Positions 19,466 to 28,235 of a stretch of 40,215 bases of DNA are shown here, piece by piece. The DNA lies in NCBI GenBank assembly GCA_964560855.1, contig CAZLLU010000004.1:1-40215 (forward strand), in the 5' to 3' direction. The notes under the pieces were generated by a model, which saw nothing but the letters and a program-made list of their open reading frames with translations, was not told the origin of the DNA and made no database searches. Origin of the DNA: CAJBLF01 sp964560855. GTDB lineage: Bacteria > Patescibacteriota > Gracilibacteria > Absconditabacterales > Absconditicoccaceae. The position numbers and the translations under genes were made by a program. Positions within the stretch are counted from its first letter, which is position 1. Every line of letters starts with the position of its first letter.

Positions 19466-19867
19466 ATGCAGTTGTATCATATAGCATCACTTATCAAATT
19501 ATTGCTTGGAGCTTGAATCCTCTTAATTACGTATACATCCATCAATGTCTATGAAGATCCAGTCATCGGTATAGGATTGCTGATCCTCGGATTATTCATC
19601 GCTTCTCGAGGGGCAAGCTTTTATCTGTTCCTCGGCATCCAGAAACGATTCCGTGAAGTCTCCAAGACTCGTTTGATCAAGGACAGTTATAAGCTTTCAT
19701 TACTCTTCGGAATCTATGTACTGATCAACGCGTTATTTTTGCTCTTGTGATACCGGAGCAAATTTCTCTGAATCATATTGCTCGTAGGATTCATTATCCT
19801 GCAGGTGGCTTTATTCTCTGAGCAAAAGAAGGAAAAGAATGAAAAGAATGAGTTCCCACATATCTAA
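19466..19867 (+). CDS. Small multi-pass membrane protein
   Basis: 133 residues, visible only with TGA as Gly (19511, 19748, 19769). Four hydrophobic segments with a short polar loop in the middle (QKWFREVSKTRLIKDSYK) and a charged C-terminal tail (KKEKNEKNEF). Not recognised. Its last 20 bp overlap the start of the Fe-S-type gene, suggesting coupled translation. Confidence 0.6.
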
Positions 19868-20165
19868 TACAGATAGCATCATCGAGAAACTCAAGACCGT
19901 TTATGATCCTGAATTTCCTATGGTCGATATGTATACTTTGTGACTTATCTACAAAGTAGATGCTGATGAAACCAAAAAAACAGTGCATATCCTCATGACG
20001 TTCACGACGCCGTTTTGTCCTATGTCGGAGATGATTCAAGAGATGATAAAAAATGCTATTCTCGAGGTTGTACCTAATTTCTCGGTTGAAGTTGCCATCA
20101 CGTTCGAACCGCCACGGAATCAGTCGATGATCAAAGATCCTGATCTACAAAGGATGTTCCAATAA
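19848..20165 (+). CDS. MIP18/DUF59 (SufT-like) protein
   Basis: 105 residues, family-typical length. MIP18/DUF59 proteins help assemble or deliver Fe-S clusters (SufT, CIA2). Features are VYDPEFPMVDMYTLGLIYKV (family DPE...LGLIY; the Gly is a TGA at 19941), MTFTTPFCPMSEMI (the conserved TxxxCP loop with its Cys), and FEPPWNQSMI (family PPW; W is CGG at 20115). It ends six-gene operon 17315-20165 and is followed by a terminator. Confidence 0.9.
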
Positions 20166-20198
20166 AAAAAAGCCGATCAATTTAGACCGGTTTTTTTT
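20166..20198. terminator. Bidirectional terminator
   Basis: AAAAAAAGCCGATC, AATTTA loop, GACCGGTTTTTTTT, with A-run and T-run on the two sides. It serves the MIP18 operon and, on the other strand, the CotH gene. Confidence 0.75.
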
Positions 20199-20207
20199 GT
20201 ATAGTTT

Positions 20208-21830
20208 TTATCTTCCTCATCACATTCTCAATTCACTGATTTCATCGCTTGTAGAATCTTTTCTCTGCTCAATAAAGCTTTTGAGCTTATCTACTCACTT
20301 GCTATAGGTTTCTGCTTCTATCAATTTGTGATCATCATTCCATTCGGTGAAGACAGATACCCATTGATTGAAGAACGTATCGAGAAGATGTTCAGAAAAT
20401 ATTTTTTTCTTGATTTGGCTATAGATCTCATCATATCTTTTTTTGAATGTAGGACTGGCGAGCAAGCGATCTTTTAGGTCATTGGTCCTGTTCTCTCACA
20501 TACCTCATCACATATCTCACATACCTTCAGGCCTTACGCCATTTCCGTTCATCTCTGGGGGCATCGATCTCTCGCCTGATTCCATTCTATCCATAAAATT
20601 TTTCATATCATCGGTCGTTATTCCTGGAGGGAGCTGTCCTCATCCAGGGAATTGCATTCCGCTTCACATCACTGGTCACATTCATCATCCTCCCATGCCT
20701 CCGAAGGCGAGATTCTGATCTCGGGTCAACATATAGAATTTCTGTTCCTCTTTGTAATAGTATAGATAATAATTATTTCCAGCTCCGCCAAATGAGTCAT
20801 TGTTAGCTAAAAAAGTGTCGATGGCGAGGATATGAAGCACAGAATCTACATCGATATATTCGTCGATATGCTCAACAAAATCTCCTGTGCTCGATTCTGT
20901 AACAAACTTGAGCATACGGATAAGTTGAGCTGAATCGTCATCCTTTTCGTTAGTAGCCTGTTCAAATATGCTTGTGTAGAGCGTTGGATCGTCGCCCAAA
21001 TACGTAAAACTCGAGAAGCTATCTATCTTGAATAATATTCCATCATCTCAGCTAAAATATCTGTTGAGATAGATTTCGTCATCTATAACTTCACTGACAA
21101 TATAGAGATTAGGATTTTTTCCGTCGATTTGAATCTGTCCATATGAAGTCTCTGGCGCGGGTTGTTCCATACTCTGATATACCTTGTAGGCTGCAGGTTC
21201 AGCGAGCAGTGTGGTGTCGCTGAATCATGCTTTACGAAGTGCTATTTGCGTATGTCATTGGTACGTCTGTCCATCGATATATTTATCGAATCTGATGAGT
21301 AAGGGAAGGTAATCAAGATTGTTGTCTCATGAAGCTCATCCATATCATCAAATCATTTGCCTGATTTCTTCCTGCATTCAACTCGTCATTCCAGGAGGCA
21401 ATACTTCTCAAGAAACATTTTCCATGTCTCCGTTTTCCCATTTTTCCATCTTTCCATTTTTATTTCAATTTCCTTTTATCCCTGTAGCTTGCATAAGTGA
21501 GGAATTCCCTTTGAGTCTGACTCACACATTTTCTATCGTTACTCCATCGATAACGACATCGACTTTGTAATAATCTTTTTCTTTGACTTCTGCATAGGTA
21601 TCAAGCATGTTTTGATAATCTCAGGAAGTCATCATGAGCTTGATGCTATGCATTTTCGTATCATCAAAAAGATTGACGGTGTTTTCTATATCGTTCGTTG
21701 TTGTAGTTATCTCTCCCTTGTTTCAGATATTGTAAGAGATAATCCTGACTGTTCAAAAACAGATGAGCAGTAAAACGAACACACCGAACATAGCCATATA
21801 TGGCCGATTCCTTTTTCGTGTGAGAGACAT
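20208..21830 (-). CDS. CotH kinase family protein
   Basis: 540 residues. CotH proteins are atypical kinases first known from spore coats; here there is no spore context. An N-terminal membrane anchor (PYMAMFGVFVLLLICFGTV) precedes an extracytoplasmic domain. Features are VGVRLKGNSS (family vR.RGnsS block), IDVDSVLHILAIDTFLANNDSF, NNYYLYYYKEEQKFYMLTWDQNLAFGGMGG (family WDxDxAFG; W is CGA at 20721), then a Gly/Met-rich loop (GGMGPVMGSGMQFPGGGQLPPGI) and a helical C-terminus. Very many Gly are TGA, including runs. It is third in the VTC-DUF4956-CotH operon and ends at a TAA just before a terminator. Confidence 0.9.
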
Positions 21831-21835
21831 TAAAA

Positions 21836-21885
21836 ATGATAAAATGATAAAACGATGAAGTGTTAAAACGATGTAACGTCGTTTA
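21836..21885. repeat. AAAACGATGAAGTGTT word repeats
   Basis: Tandem AAATGATAAAACGATG and GTGTTAAAACGATG words, sister to 3205-3290, between DUF4956 and CotH genes. Confidence 0.5.
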
Positions 21886-21893
21886 TTCGTTAT

Positions 21894-22589
21894 TTAAAGG
21901 TCTGTAGTGTTGTAGCCGGTGATAAGGGTTACTTTGAGATTCTTGTTAAGATTTTTGATCTCAGCCAGGAATTCTTGCTTTTTATTTTCTTGCCTCAGGT
22001 CAATATTGTAGACTAGTTCCGTAAGCGCTCCTCCGCGCACAGAATCCACACTGATAAGATCGGAAAGGGTAGTATATTTGACGAAAACAGCATCGAAGAG
22101 ATGGTCAAAATCGGTAGTCGTATCCAATTGGATTTTCAATATCTGGCTGCTGGTTTTGTGTGCGTATCGATTGAAACGGTTCATGAGAAAGATGATGAGC
22201 GCTATGATAACCGTGAAGATGATAGCCAAAAGATAGAATTTTGTACCGGTAGCCATACCGATAGCCATAGCGAGAAACATAAATCCAATATCGCGTGTCT
22301 CTTTCATAGCATTTCTGAAACGGATGATGGAAAGCGCTCATACGAGAGAGAAGGCGCGAGCAATATTTGATCCTACGATCATCATGATAACGGAAACGAT
22401 GATAGCCATGATCACTAAGGTTTGAACATAACTTTGGGTATATGAAGTGCCACGATGTGTTTTCTTGTATACTCGTCAGATGAAAGCAGTCAAAATGAAA
22501 CTCAATAAGATTGAGATGGTGATATCCATGACTGAGAATGTTCAGGTAAGATCCTGGATAGAAGTAAGTGATTGAATGAGATTTTCCAT
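21894..22589 (-). CDS. DUF4956 membrane protein
   Basis: 231 residues. Family features are IVGSNIARAFSLVGALSIIRFRNAMKETRDIGFMFLAMAIGMATG (the signature R..ivGaLsiiRFR.A.KdtrDigfiF.aia.Gia.G), flanked by several membrane helices at the N-terminus (about 25-60) and 115-140, and a C-terminal ~90-residue cytoplasmic domain (DSVRGGALTELVYNIDLRQ..). The function of the family is unknown. It is typically found beside VTC-type polymerases and CotH proteins, as here. TGAs are Gly in the membrane part. ATG 22589 begins MENLIQSLTSIQDL. Confidence 0.9.
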
Positions 22590-22672
22590 GAGAATAAAAG
22601 ATAAAAGATAAAAGATAAAAGATAATAATTTAGAATTTAGAATATAGAATTTAAAATTTAAAATTTAAAATT
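22590..22672. repeat. AAAAGATAAAAGAT and AATTTAGAATTTAAAATT word repeats
   Basis: Four AAAAGAT copies, then AATTTAGAATTTAG and ATTTAAAATTTAAAAT words, between VTC and DUF4956 genes. Same family as 35590-35694. Confidence 0.75.
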
Positions 22673-22673
22673 G

Positions 22674-23429
22674 TTATAAAGTGTATACTGATCTTGGTAC
22701 TTTGGATGCAACTTCCAACCCTTGGCAATATTTGCTGACACGGATGAGACGAAAGTTGTAATGCGCTATCAATTCCGTAAGCCAATACGGGACGCGCTCG
22801 TTGACTTTGACTTCCATAACTACCATATCGGGCGAAATCATATATTCGCCGATTTTTTTTTCATGAAGGTGTAGATTCTTCGTTCTATAACGGAGATTGG
22901 TGTCAAACGTGATGCGGAGTCAGATATCATAATCCGTGCCGAAGTATGCTTGGCGGAAATAGCTTGTGATGCAAGATGGTTTGAGATTGTTCTCTACTAC
23001 CATCTCATATATTTCGTTGATTACGGGAGTATCCCTGTTATCGTGATCGGGGATGATCCCTTCGTTGCAGAGCGCTAAAGCTTCTTTATAGCTCATAGGG
23101 ACCCTCCTTTTTTGGGTAACACGATTGACTCTCTGTTTAATCTCTACATAGACGATACTATCATCTGTCATATGTTCTTGCGTCTCGTATCGTCTGATCC
23201 TCAGCTTGCGGCGGAATTTTAATCCGTCCAATTTTTCCCGATAAAAACGATAATCATCCGTGTCGTAATACAAACTAGAAAGACAGTAATTCCCTTCTTT
23301 GTTGTTGTACATATCAGGCACGATATAGTGTTTGAGATCGTCCTGGAGTTTTAGCATAGCATCGCGGGAAATGAGGTATTTTAGTTCGAAACGATTGAAT
23401 TTTCTGATCGCTGTAAGCCCTCAGTTCAT
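22674..23429 (-). CDS. VTC-domain (polyphosphate polymerase-like) protein
   Basis: 251 residues, typical for bacterial VTC-domain proteins of the CYTH/TTM tunnel fold, some of which make polyphosphate from ATP. Features are IRKFNRFELKYLIS, YCLSSLYYDTDDYRFYREKLDGLKFRRKLRIRWY (R..KlRiRwY; W from CGA), IVYVEIKQRVNRVTQKRRVPM (family EiK....KrRv), ITSYFRQAYFG and LRITFDTNLRYR, then EKKIGEYMISPDMVVMEVKVNERVPYWL. Conserved Arg and Lys that line the tunnel are encoded by CGC, CGT, AGA or AAA, not CGA/CGG. TGA codes the Gly in YDIGLRI (22917). First gene of the operon; its promoter carries the 11-bp repeat operator. Confidence 0.92.
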
Positions 23430-23457
23430 AGAGTACAATAAAAAATAAATATGTAGG

Positions 23458-23489
23458 TATATATCCTTTTACCTTAAATCAATCTTAAG
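23458..23489 (-). promoter_or_regulatory. Predicted operator and promoter of the VTC operon
   Basis: On the minus strand CTTAAGATTGATTTAAGG (23489-23472): two boxes YTTAA 11 nt apart. TATATA at 23463-23458 follows 15 nt after the start of the second box, 29 nt upstream of the VTC start codon. Confidence 0.65.
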
Positions 23490-23492
23490 AAA

Positions 23493-23518
23493 AAAACCTG
23501 GCCATGCATCCAGGTTTT
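23493..23518 (-). terminator. Terminator of small Met-rich gene
   Basis: AAAACCTGG, loop CCATGCAT, CCAGGTTTT, 9 perfect pairs, with A- and T-runs. Its loop is identical to that of 23883-23910. Confidence 0.8.
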
Positions 23519-23555
23519 CTTTGTCTATTTTATTTCTAGTCCTTTGCTGGTATGG

Positions 23556-23807
23556 CTATTTTGTAGGAGTTTTGGCTGTAGGTTGTGCTGGCATGTTTCC
23601 TTTCGTATTGAAACAAGGTTTTTGCATCATCATTTTGCCTCTACCTTGAAAATCTTGTTGCATCATTCTTTGATTTCCCATCATACCCATCCTGTCTCAT
23701 CTGCAACCATTTCCATTACTCGCAACGCTTACAATTCAGAGAATGAGAGCTGCAAGACTAATGATTCCGATAATAGTTAAAACAATGTGTTCTTTAGTGA
23801 ATGTCAT
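23556..23807 (-). CDS. Small exported Met/Gln-rich protein
   Basis: 83 residues. An N-terminal membrane segment (HIVLTIIGIISLAALILGIVSVA) is followed by a mature part rich in Met, Gln and Lys (RMGMMGNQRMMQQD, GKMMMQKP) with two Cys. Met-clusters of this sort bind Cu(I) in several periplasmic proteins; here that is inference. It has its own operator and terminator and lies next to a larger Met-rich protein and a two-component system. TGAs at ILGIVS and CRGDRM are Gly. Confidence 0.65.
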
Positions 23808-23850
23808 GGTGTAATATGAAAAGGTAAAATATCATTTTAATGAAAATTAA

Positions 23851-23880
23851 TATATACATCAACCTTAAACCAACCTTAAA
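23851..23880 (-). promoter_or_regulatory. Predicted operator and promoter of the small Met-rich gene
   Basis: On the minus strand TTTAAGGTTGGTTTAAGG (23880-23863): two boxes 11 nt apart, then TATATA about 13 nt from the start of the second box and about 45 nt upstream of the ATG. Confidence 0.65.
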
Positions 23881-23882
23881 TA

Positions 23883-23910
23883 AAAAACCCGGCCATGCAT
23901 CCGGGTTTTT
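23883..23910 (-). terminator. Terminator of the larger Met-rich gene
   Basis: AAAAACCCGG, loop CCATGCAT, CCGGGTTTTT, 10 perfect pairs. It is the same design as 23493-23518 with compensating stem changes. Confidence 0.8.
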
Positions 23911-23955
23911 TCCATTATTGCACCCGGGTGGATGCATTAACGCTATCTAACAGTA

Positions 23956-24543
23956 TTAGTTAGTAGTAACGGTGTTTCATCTTCCTCATTTCATACCTTT
24001 TCCCATACCCATTTTTTGTCCATTTCCCATACCTTTTCCTTTCATTGATTCGATACCCAGATCGTCTTTGATAGCTCTTGCTTTCTCATTGTAGGTGTGC
24101 ATCTCTTGGAGTCTTTTGAACTCAGATTCACTTGTGATCACATCAAGGATAGGGCGTCATACATTCAATGTTTTCCATGTAGAATAATCTCATGCTTCGA
24201 GTGCAGTCTGGATTTTTTCTTGATTAGCTCTTCTGGTGAGCATATCATTAAATTCTGCTTCTGTAGAGTACTTGGTGATTCCATACTTCGTATGAGCTAC
24301 TACAAATGCTGTATAATCTTTATCTGTTGTCGCTTTTTCTACAGCAGTTCTAAATGCTTGAGCTTCTTCTGTGCTAGCAAATTGCGTCATCATTTTTTGT
24401 CCAGAACCCATGCCCATTTTTTGTCCATTTCCCATGCCATAAGAAGGTGTGGTAGTGTTTCCTGCCAATGTGAAAGCACCTACGACCATGCTAGTTATGC
24501 CAAGCAATCCGATCGTACCTGTTAAGATTGTTTTTCTTTTCAT
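23956..24543 (-). CDS. Exported Met/Gly-rich protein, possible metal binder
   Basis: 195 residues from ATG 24543 (an upstream ATG at 24555 adds MHNN). A signal peptide (TILTGTIGLLGITSMVVGAFTLAG) precedes a Gly/Met/Gln cluster (GMGNGQKMGMGSGQKMM), a helical middle (EEAQAFRTAVEKATTDKDYTAF) and a second, near-identical cluster at the C-terminus (GMGNGQKMGMGKGMKGG). The paired clusters suggest metal (for example copper) binding and fit the neighbouring two-component system; both points are inference. Three TGAs are Gly. Its promoter has four boxes of the 11-bp operator. Confidence 0.75.
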
Positions 24544-24589
24544 GTTATTATGCATTAAGAATATAAAAGACTGTCGTCATGACAGCCTC

Positions 24590-24644
24590 AGTATAGTGAT
24601 GTAGCTTAAAAAAAACTAAATTTTATCTTAAAAGAAATTTAAGC
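24590..24644 (-). promoter_or_regulatory. Predicted operator and promoter of the larger Met-rich gene
   Basis: Four YTTAA-like boxes at exact 11-bp intervals (plus-strand TTAA-type starts at 24606, 24617, 24628 and 24639; the 24617 copy is weaker). TATACT (24595-24590) follows 15 nt after the start of the last box. The farthest box overlaps the stop codon of the response regulator gene. Confidence 0.65.
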
Positions 24645-25292
24645 TGGAATTTGATACCCGAAGCCTTTGATAGTCTCTATGATCGTCTTTCCCAACTTTT
24701 TCCTTAGGTTAGAAATATAGACATCGAGTTTTGCGTCCTCTTCAAAAATCTGTTCATTACCTCGGATTTCTTCGATGATTTCTGTCCTGGAAATACTCCT
24801 TCATTTTCTCTCCAAAAGATATTCAATAATCTGAAATTCCTTCAAGGTCAGCTTGATTTCCTTACTTCCCTTGCTGACTTTTTTTTGATCCTTATCGAGA
24901 CGGAGATTTTTATATTTCAAAATATTCTTCGGCTCATTCCTTTTACTTATGGCTTGGATTCTTGCATCAAGTTCTTTGAGATCAAACGGTTTGACGAGAT
25001 AGTCATCTGCACCGGCTTCGAATCCTTCAAGTTTATCGTCCAGTTGCCCTTTTGCGGTCGCCATGATGATCGGAATGTCGGGGTGTGATTCTCTGATATT
25101 CTTACATAAAGTGATGCCGTCCATGCCCGGTAGCATGAGATCAAGTACGATGATATCGAATTCCTGATGCTTCGTCACTTCCAGTGCATACAGACCATTT
25201 TCTGCTCGTATAACCGAATGATTCTCGAGCTCAAGATATCTCTTGATGTTGTTCCCTATAGTCTTGTTATCTTCGACGACTAAGATTTTCAT
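24639..25292 (-). CDS. OmpR-family response regulator
   Basis: 217 residues. Receiver domain: VVEDN at 5-9, phospho-acceptor D51 in VLDLMLPGMDG, T/A and Lys in MATAKGQ and LVKPF. The winged-helix DNA-binding domain follows: LTLKEFQIIEYLLERKG, VYISNLRKKLG, IKGFGYQIPA. A TGA at 24801 gives ERKGRSISR, where OmpR proteins often have pG..vsR. It should bind direct repeats about 11 bp apart, exactly as found at four promoters nearby. It lies downstream of the histidine kinase gene in the same operon, separated by a palindromic element. Confidence 0.93.
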
Positions 25293-25329
25293 GTGAGGTT
25301 GTTTTAATTTTAAAATTTATTTTATTTTT

Positions 25330-25425
25330 TTTAGAACAAATCCCTCTCCCTTCGGGTATCTCCCTTTATCAAGGGAGATGCGTTCCCTCCTTGATAAAGG
25401 AGGGTGAGGGTGGATTTATTTGTCT
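25330..25425. repeat. CCCTCC/AAGGAGGG palindromic element
   Basis: TCTCCCTT-TATC-AAGGGAGA and CCCTCCTT-GATA-AAGGAGGG hairpins, with outer AACAAATCC / GGATTTATTTGT and CCCTC/GAGGG pairing. Outer stem plus two hairpins, as at 8483-8528. It separates the kinase and regulator genes. Confidence 0.8.
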
Positions 25426-25431
25426 AACAAA

Positions 25432-26727
25432 CTAAAACGTTATTGTACACACCGTTCCTTTACCAACTTTGCTGTTTATAGCTATTTTCCAGCCGTGTTT
25501 TTCTACCAATAATTTTACAAGATACAATCATAATCCAAAACTCTTCGTGTCCGTTTTGGAACTATCCGCTTGCCGGAATCTTTCCCGGATATGTTCGAAA
25601 TCCTTAGCTGCTATTCCTTTCCCGGTATCCTTGATAGTCAACGCCTTCTTATTCAATGTAACTTCGATATTTCCTCTTTCCGGTGTGAACTTATATGCGT
25701 TTTCCAGGATGTTCTTGATGATGATGTTCCAGCTATTCTTATGAACCTTTTGGGAAACGTTTTTTTGTATGTGCGTTGTAAGTGTTATCTGTTTTTCGTA
25801 ATGAATTTTTTGTACATCATGTATGACCATCTCTGTGAGTTCGCTAATATCCGTTTGCTCTTTGGAGAGTGCTTCTAATGCTTCAAGTCTACTTATAGTG
25901 ACTAATGTCTCCAAAAGGTTGTTCATTCATTTTAGTTGTTGTTTCAGATTATCCAATCCTTGTTTGTATCCTTTTGTCTTCAATGCATAATCGATCTCTG
26001 TACTCATGCTCATCAGCGGTGTTTTCAACTCGTGCGATGCGTTGGTGACGAAATCCTTGAGACTCAGTGTTTGCTTATGGATTTTTTCAAATACTTCATT
26101 GAACTTTTCACTGACTCTATTGATCTCATCATCAGGATGACCGTCGATCTCAATTTTTTTATTCAGATTATCGATGTGCAAATTGTCCAAAAATCAGAGA
26201 AGGGTATTTAATTTTTTTAATGAGGTTTTTACGAAAAAAAGCGATACGATATATGCGATAACTCAGAAGAGCAGCATTAGATAAAGACTAATCCAGATGA
26301 GATTTTTTTGTACAGTCATGTGTTGGGTGACATTCGTTACGAGCAATTGGTCGTTTACTTGTCTGTACATGAAGTACATATCATCCACTTTGGCGATATC
26401 CTTTCGTCGGTGGAGTTGAAGCAGTGTCTGTCATTCGGGGCTATTGATATTGAAAATCTCTGTTTCCGGCAACCTGTTTTTCCCCAATATCATCTTCTGC
26501 TTCATTATAGGGTTAGGCATAGGTGGTATCAATGCCGATTGCTTATTGTATCGGTTCTGAAAAAAAATTCCATTGGCCAAGAGGCTAAATAGTAACACGA
26601 TAAGTATCGTAAAAAGCGTAAACTTCAAACTGATCTGTGTCGATGTCCTGAGATTCTTAAATGAAAATCATTTGTTTTTCCACAACTCCTGGAAGTGTCT
26701 TTTGATGTCCTGGAAGATGTTTCCCAT
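25432..26727 (-). CDS. Sensor histidine kinase
   Basis: 431 residues. Two membrane helices (about 35-57 and ~150-175) flank a ~90-residue sensor loop with a Met/Pro-rich start (ALIPPMPNPIMKQKM), then a HAMP-like linker, the H box (FVTNASHELKTPLMSMSTEIDYAL), N box (NIIIKNILENAYKFTPERG), G1 (IKDTGKGIA), F box (HIWERFWQADSSKTD) and G2 (SFGLGLYLVKLLVEKHG). The Trp residues of the F box are CGG codons at positions normally Phe/Tyr, and the first Gly after FGL in G2 is TGA (25528). The Met-rich sensor loop and nearby Met-rich proteins hint at metal sensing; inference. AGGAG lies five bases before ATG, the clearest ribosome-binding site in the window. Confidence 0.95.
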
Positions 26728-26752
26728 GGGTGCTCCTAAATGATAAAGTGGG

Positions 26753-26788
26753 ATATATATAGTTACTTACCTTAAATAAACATTAAAT
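26753..26788 (-). promoter_or_regulatory. Predicted operator and promoter of the kinase-regulator operon
   Basis: On the minus strand TTTAATGTTTATTTAAGG (26788-26771): two boxes 11 nt apart. A TATATATA stretch (26760-26753) follows 15 nt after the start of the second box. This implies autoregulation. Confidence 0.6.
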
Positions 26789-26832
26789 CTGGAAATGCCA
26801 GACTAAAAAATAGCTGAAGATATATTTTTTGC

Positions 26833-26862
26833 TTGAATATTTTATAAAATTATGTATATAAT
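26833..26862 (+). promoter_or_regulatory. Promoter of the HExxH gene
   Basis: TTGAAT (26833-26838), 18-bp spacer, perfect TATAAT (26857-26862). Predicted start near 26869, 25 nt before the ATG. Confidence 0.5.
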
Positions 26863-26893
26863 CTTATTGACATTTAATAAATATTTTTTTCGT

Positions 26894-28189
26894 ATGAACG
26901 AAAGAAAAGCCAAACTATCATACATAAGACAAACTTTGGAAGATGAGATCGCGTCAGGTAAATCCATGGATGTTGCAAAGCAAGAGATTAGGCAAAAGCT
27001 GGTAAATATATTTTCTGCATTACCGAATGATATTTTCGCGATATTCTATAATATCGTTGCTCCTGCATCTGCTAGGAACAAACGTCTCTTGGAATCGATA
27101 TTACTATGAGAAGAGAAAAAGATAACGATGGATACAACATATCAGTTGGATATCACGCATGATCTTCCGTCTATGACAACACTGCTAAAAGATGAAAAAA
27201 TTCTTTTGAAAAGGATTATGAAGGAGATAGCTGAGGTGAGTGTCGCTTTTCCCGATCATGTCATGCAAGATATCGAGCGCAGGGTAAAGGAGTTTCTCCA
27301 AATCAGAAAGGAATGAATAGATTTGTTTTATCGATACAAGGAATCTCCACATCGTCTTTTGAACCAGCTCTTAGCAGTCTATCGTCCCTTGGATAGAGAT
27401 GACAGTGAAAATGAGGAAGTACTCAAAGAATATCTCAGAAACAAAAATATGATGATTACATTAGATGTGATATACGGAAGCATAAATTTCTTCGCTGATC
27501 CTTCGTGTGCACAAAAATACAATATCGATTCTGTAGGAAGATTCAGAAAACAGTTTTTTACGGATGATATACATCCACTGATAGATGATGAAGACCTGAT
27601 GACGGATGATGAAGATTTGATGATAGATGATGGAGACGATGAAATGAATCCTTCCTTTAAAAAGCGAGATGCATATGTTATCTTTGGAGAATTATGACCA
27701 TCACTATCTTCTATACTCATCCACGAAAGACAACATCTCATCAATAATACGATAGGAAAATATAATGTAGACGATTATCTTGCATATGGACAAAATGAGA
27801 TTATTGCATACCTCAAGCAAGGCGTAAAAAAGGAAGATGTTAAAGCTGCTTTGAATAATAATTATCAATATTATCATGAGATCATCGCATGACAAAAGGA
27901 ATGGATACATATGTTGGAGAATCGTATAGAGTGATTAAAAAGTGAAGAAATGCCGAGTATGATCATACAAGAACAGGAGAGGAGTCTCCAGAGAAATAAA
28001 GACAGGATGGAAAAATATAAAACAGAAAATAATATGTCACGAGAGGAGTATAAAGACAGTATTGGAAAATACATAAATATAGCATACAGTATCAAGAACG
28101 CGAATGTCCCGAATTATTGTAATTTACTTGCGATGACACCGATAAGGAATCGGGAGAAGTTAATCGATATATATGGGATCAAACAATAA
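26894..28189 (+). CDS. Putative HExxH zinc metalloprotease, unknown family
   Basis: 431 residues, assembled across five TGAs. No known family is recognised. An HERQH motif (277-281, in SSILIHERQHLINN) is followed 20 residues later by NEIIAYL with Glu near 302, the layout of gluzincin-type zinc peptidases. Residues ~225-250 hold a duplicated acidic motif (DDEDLMTDDEDLMIDDGDDE). The N-terminal half is helical and charged; the C-terminus is a long coiled-coil-like helix (QEQERSLQRNKDRMEKYKTE). There is no signal peptide or membrane helix, so it is predicted to be cytoplasmic or exported by another route. It has its own promoter and terminator, hence a single-gene unit. Confidence 0.7.
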
Positions 28190-28216
28190 AAAAAATCCGC
28201 TTCGTGCGGATTTTTT
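28190..28216 (+). terminator. Terminator after the HExxH gene
   Basis: ATCCGC, TTCGT loop, GCGGAT with A-run and T-run; may also serve the opposing membrane gene. Confidence 0.8.
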
Positions 28217-28235
28217 CTATGATGAAATATAGTGA

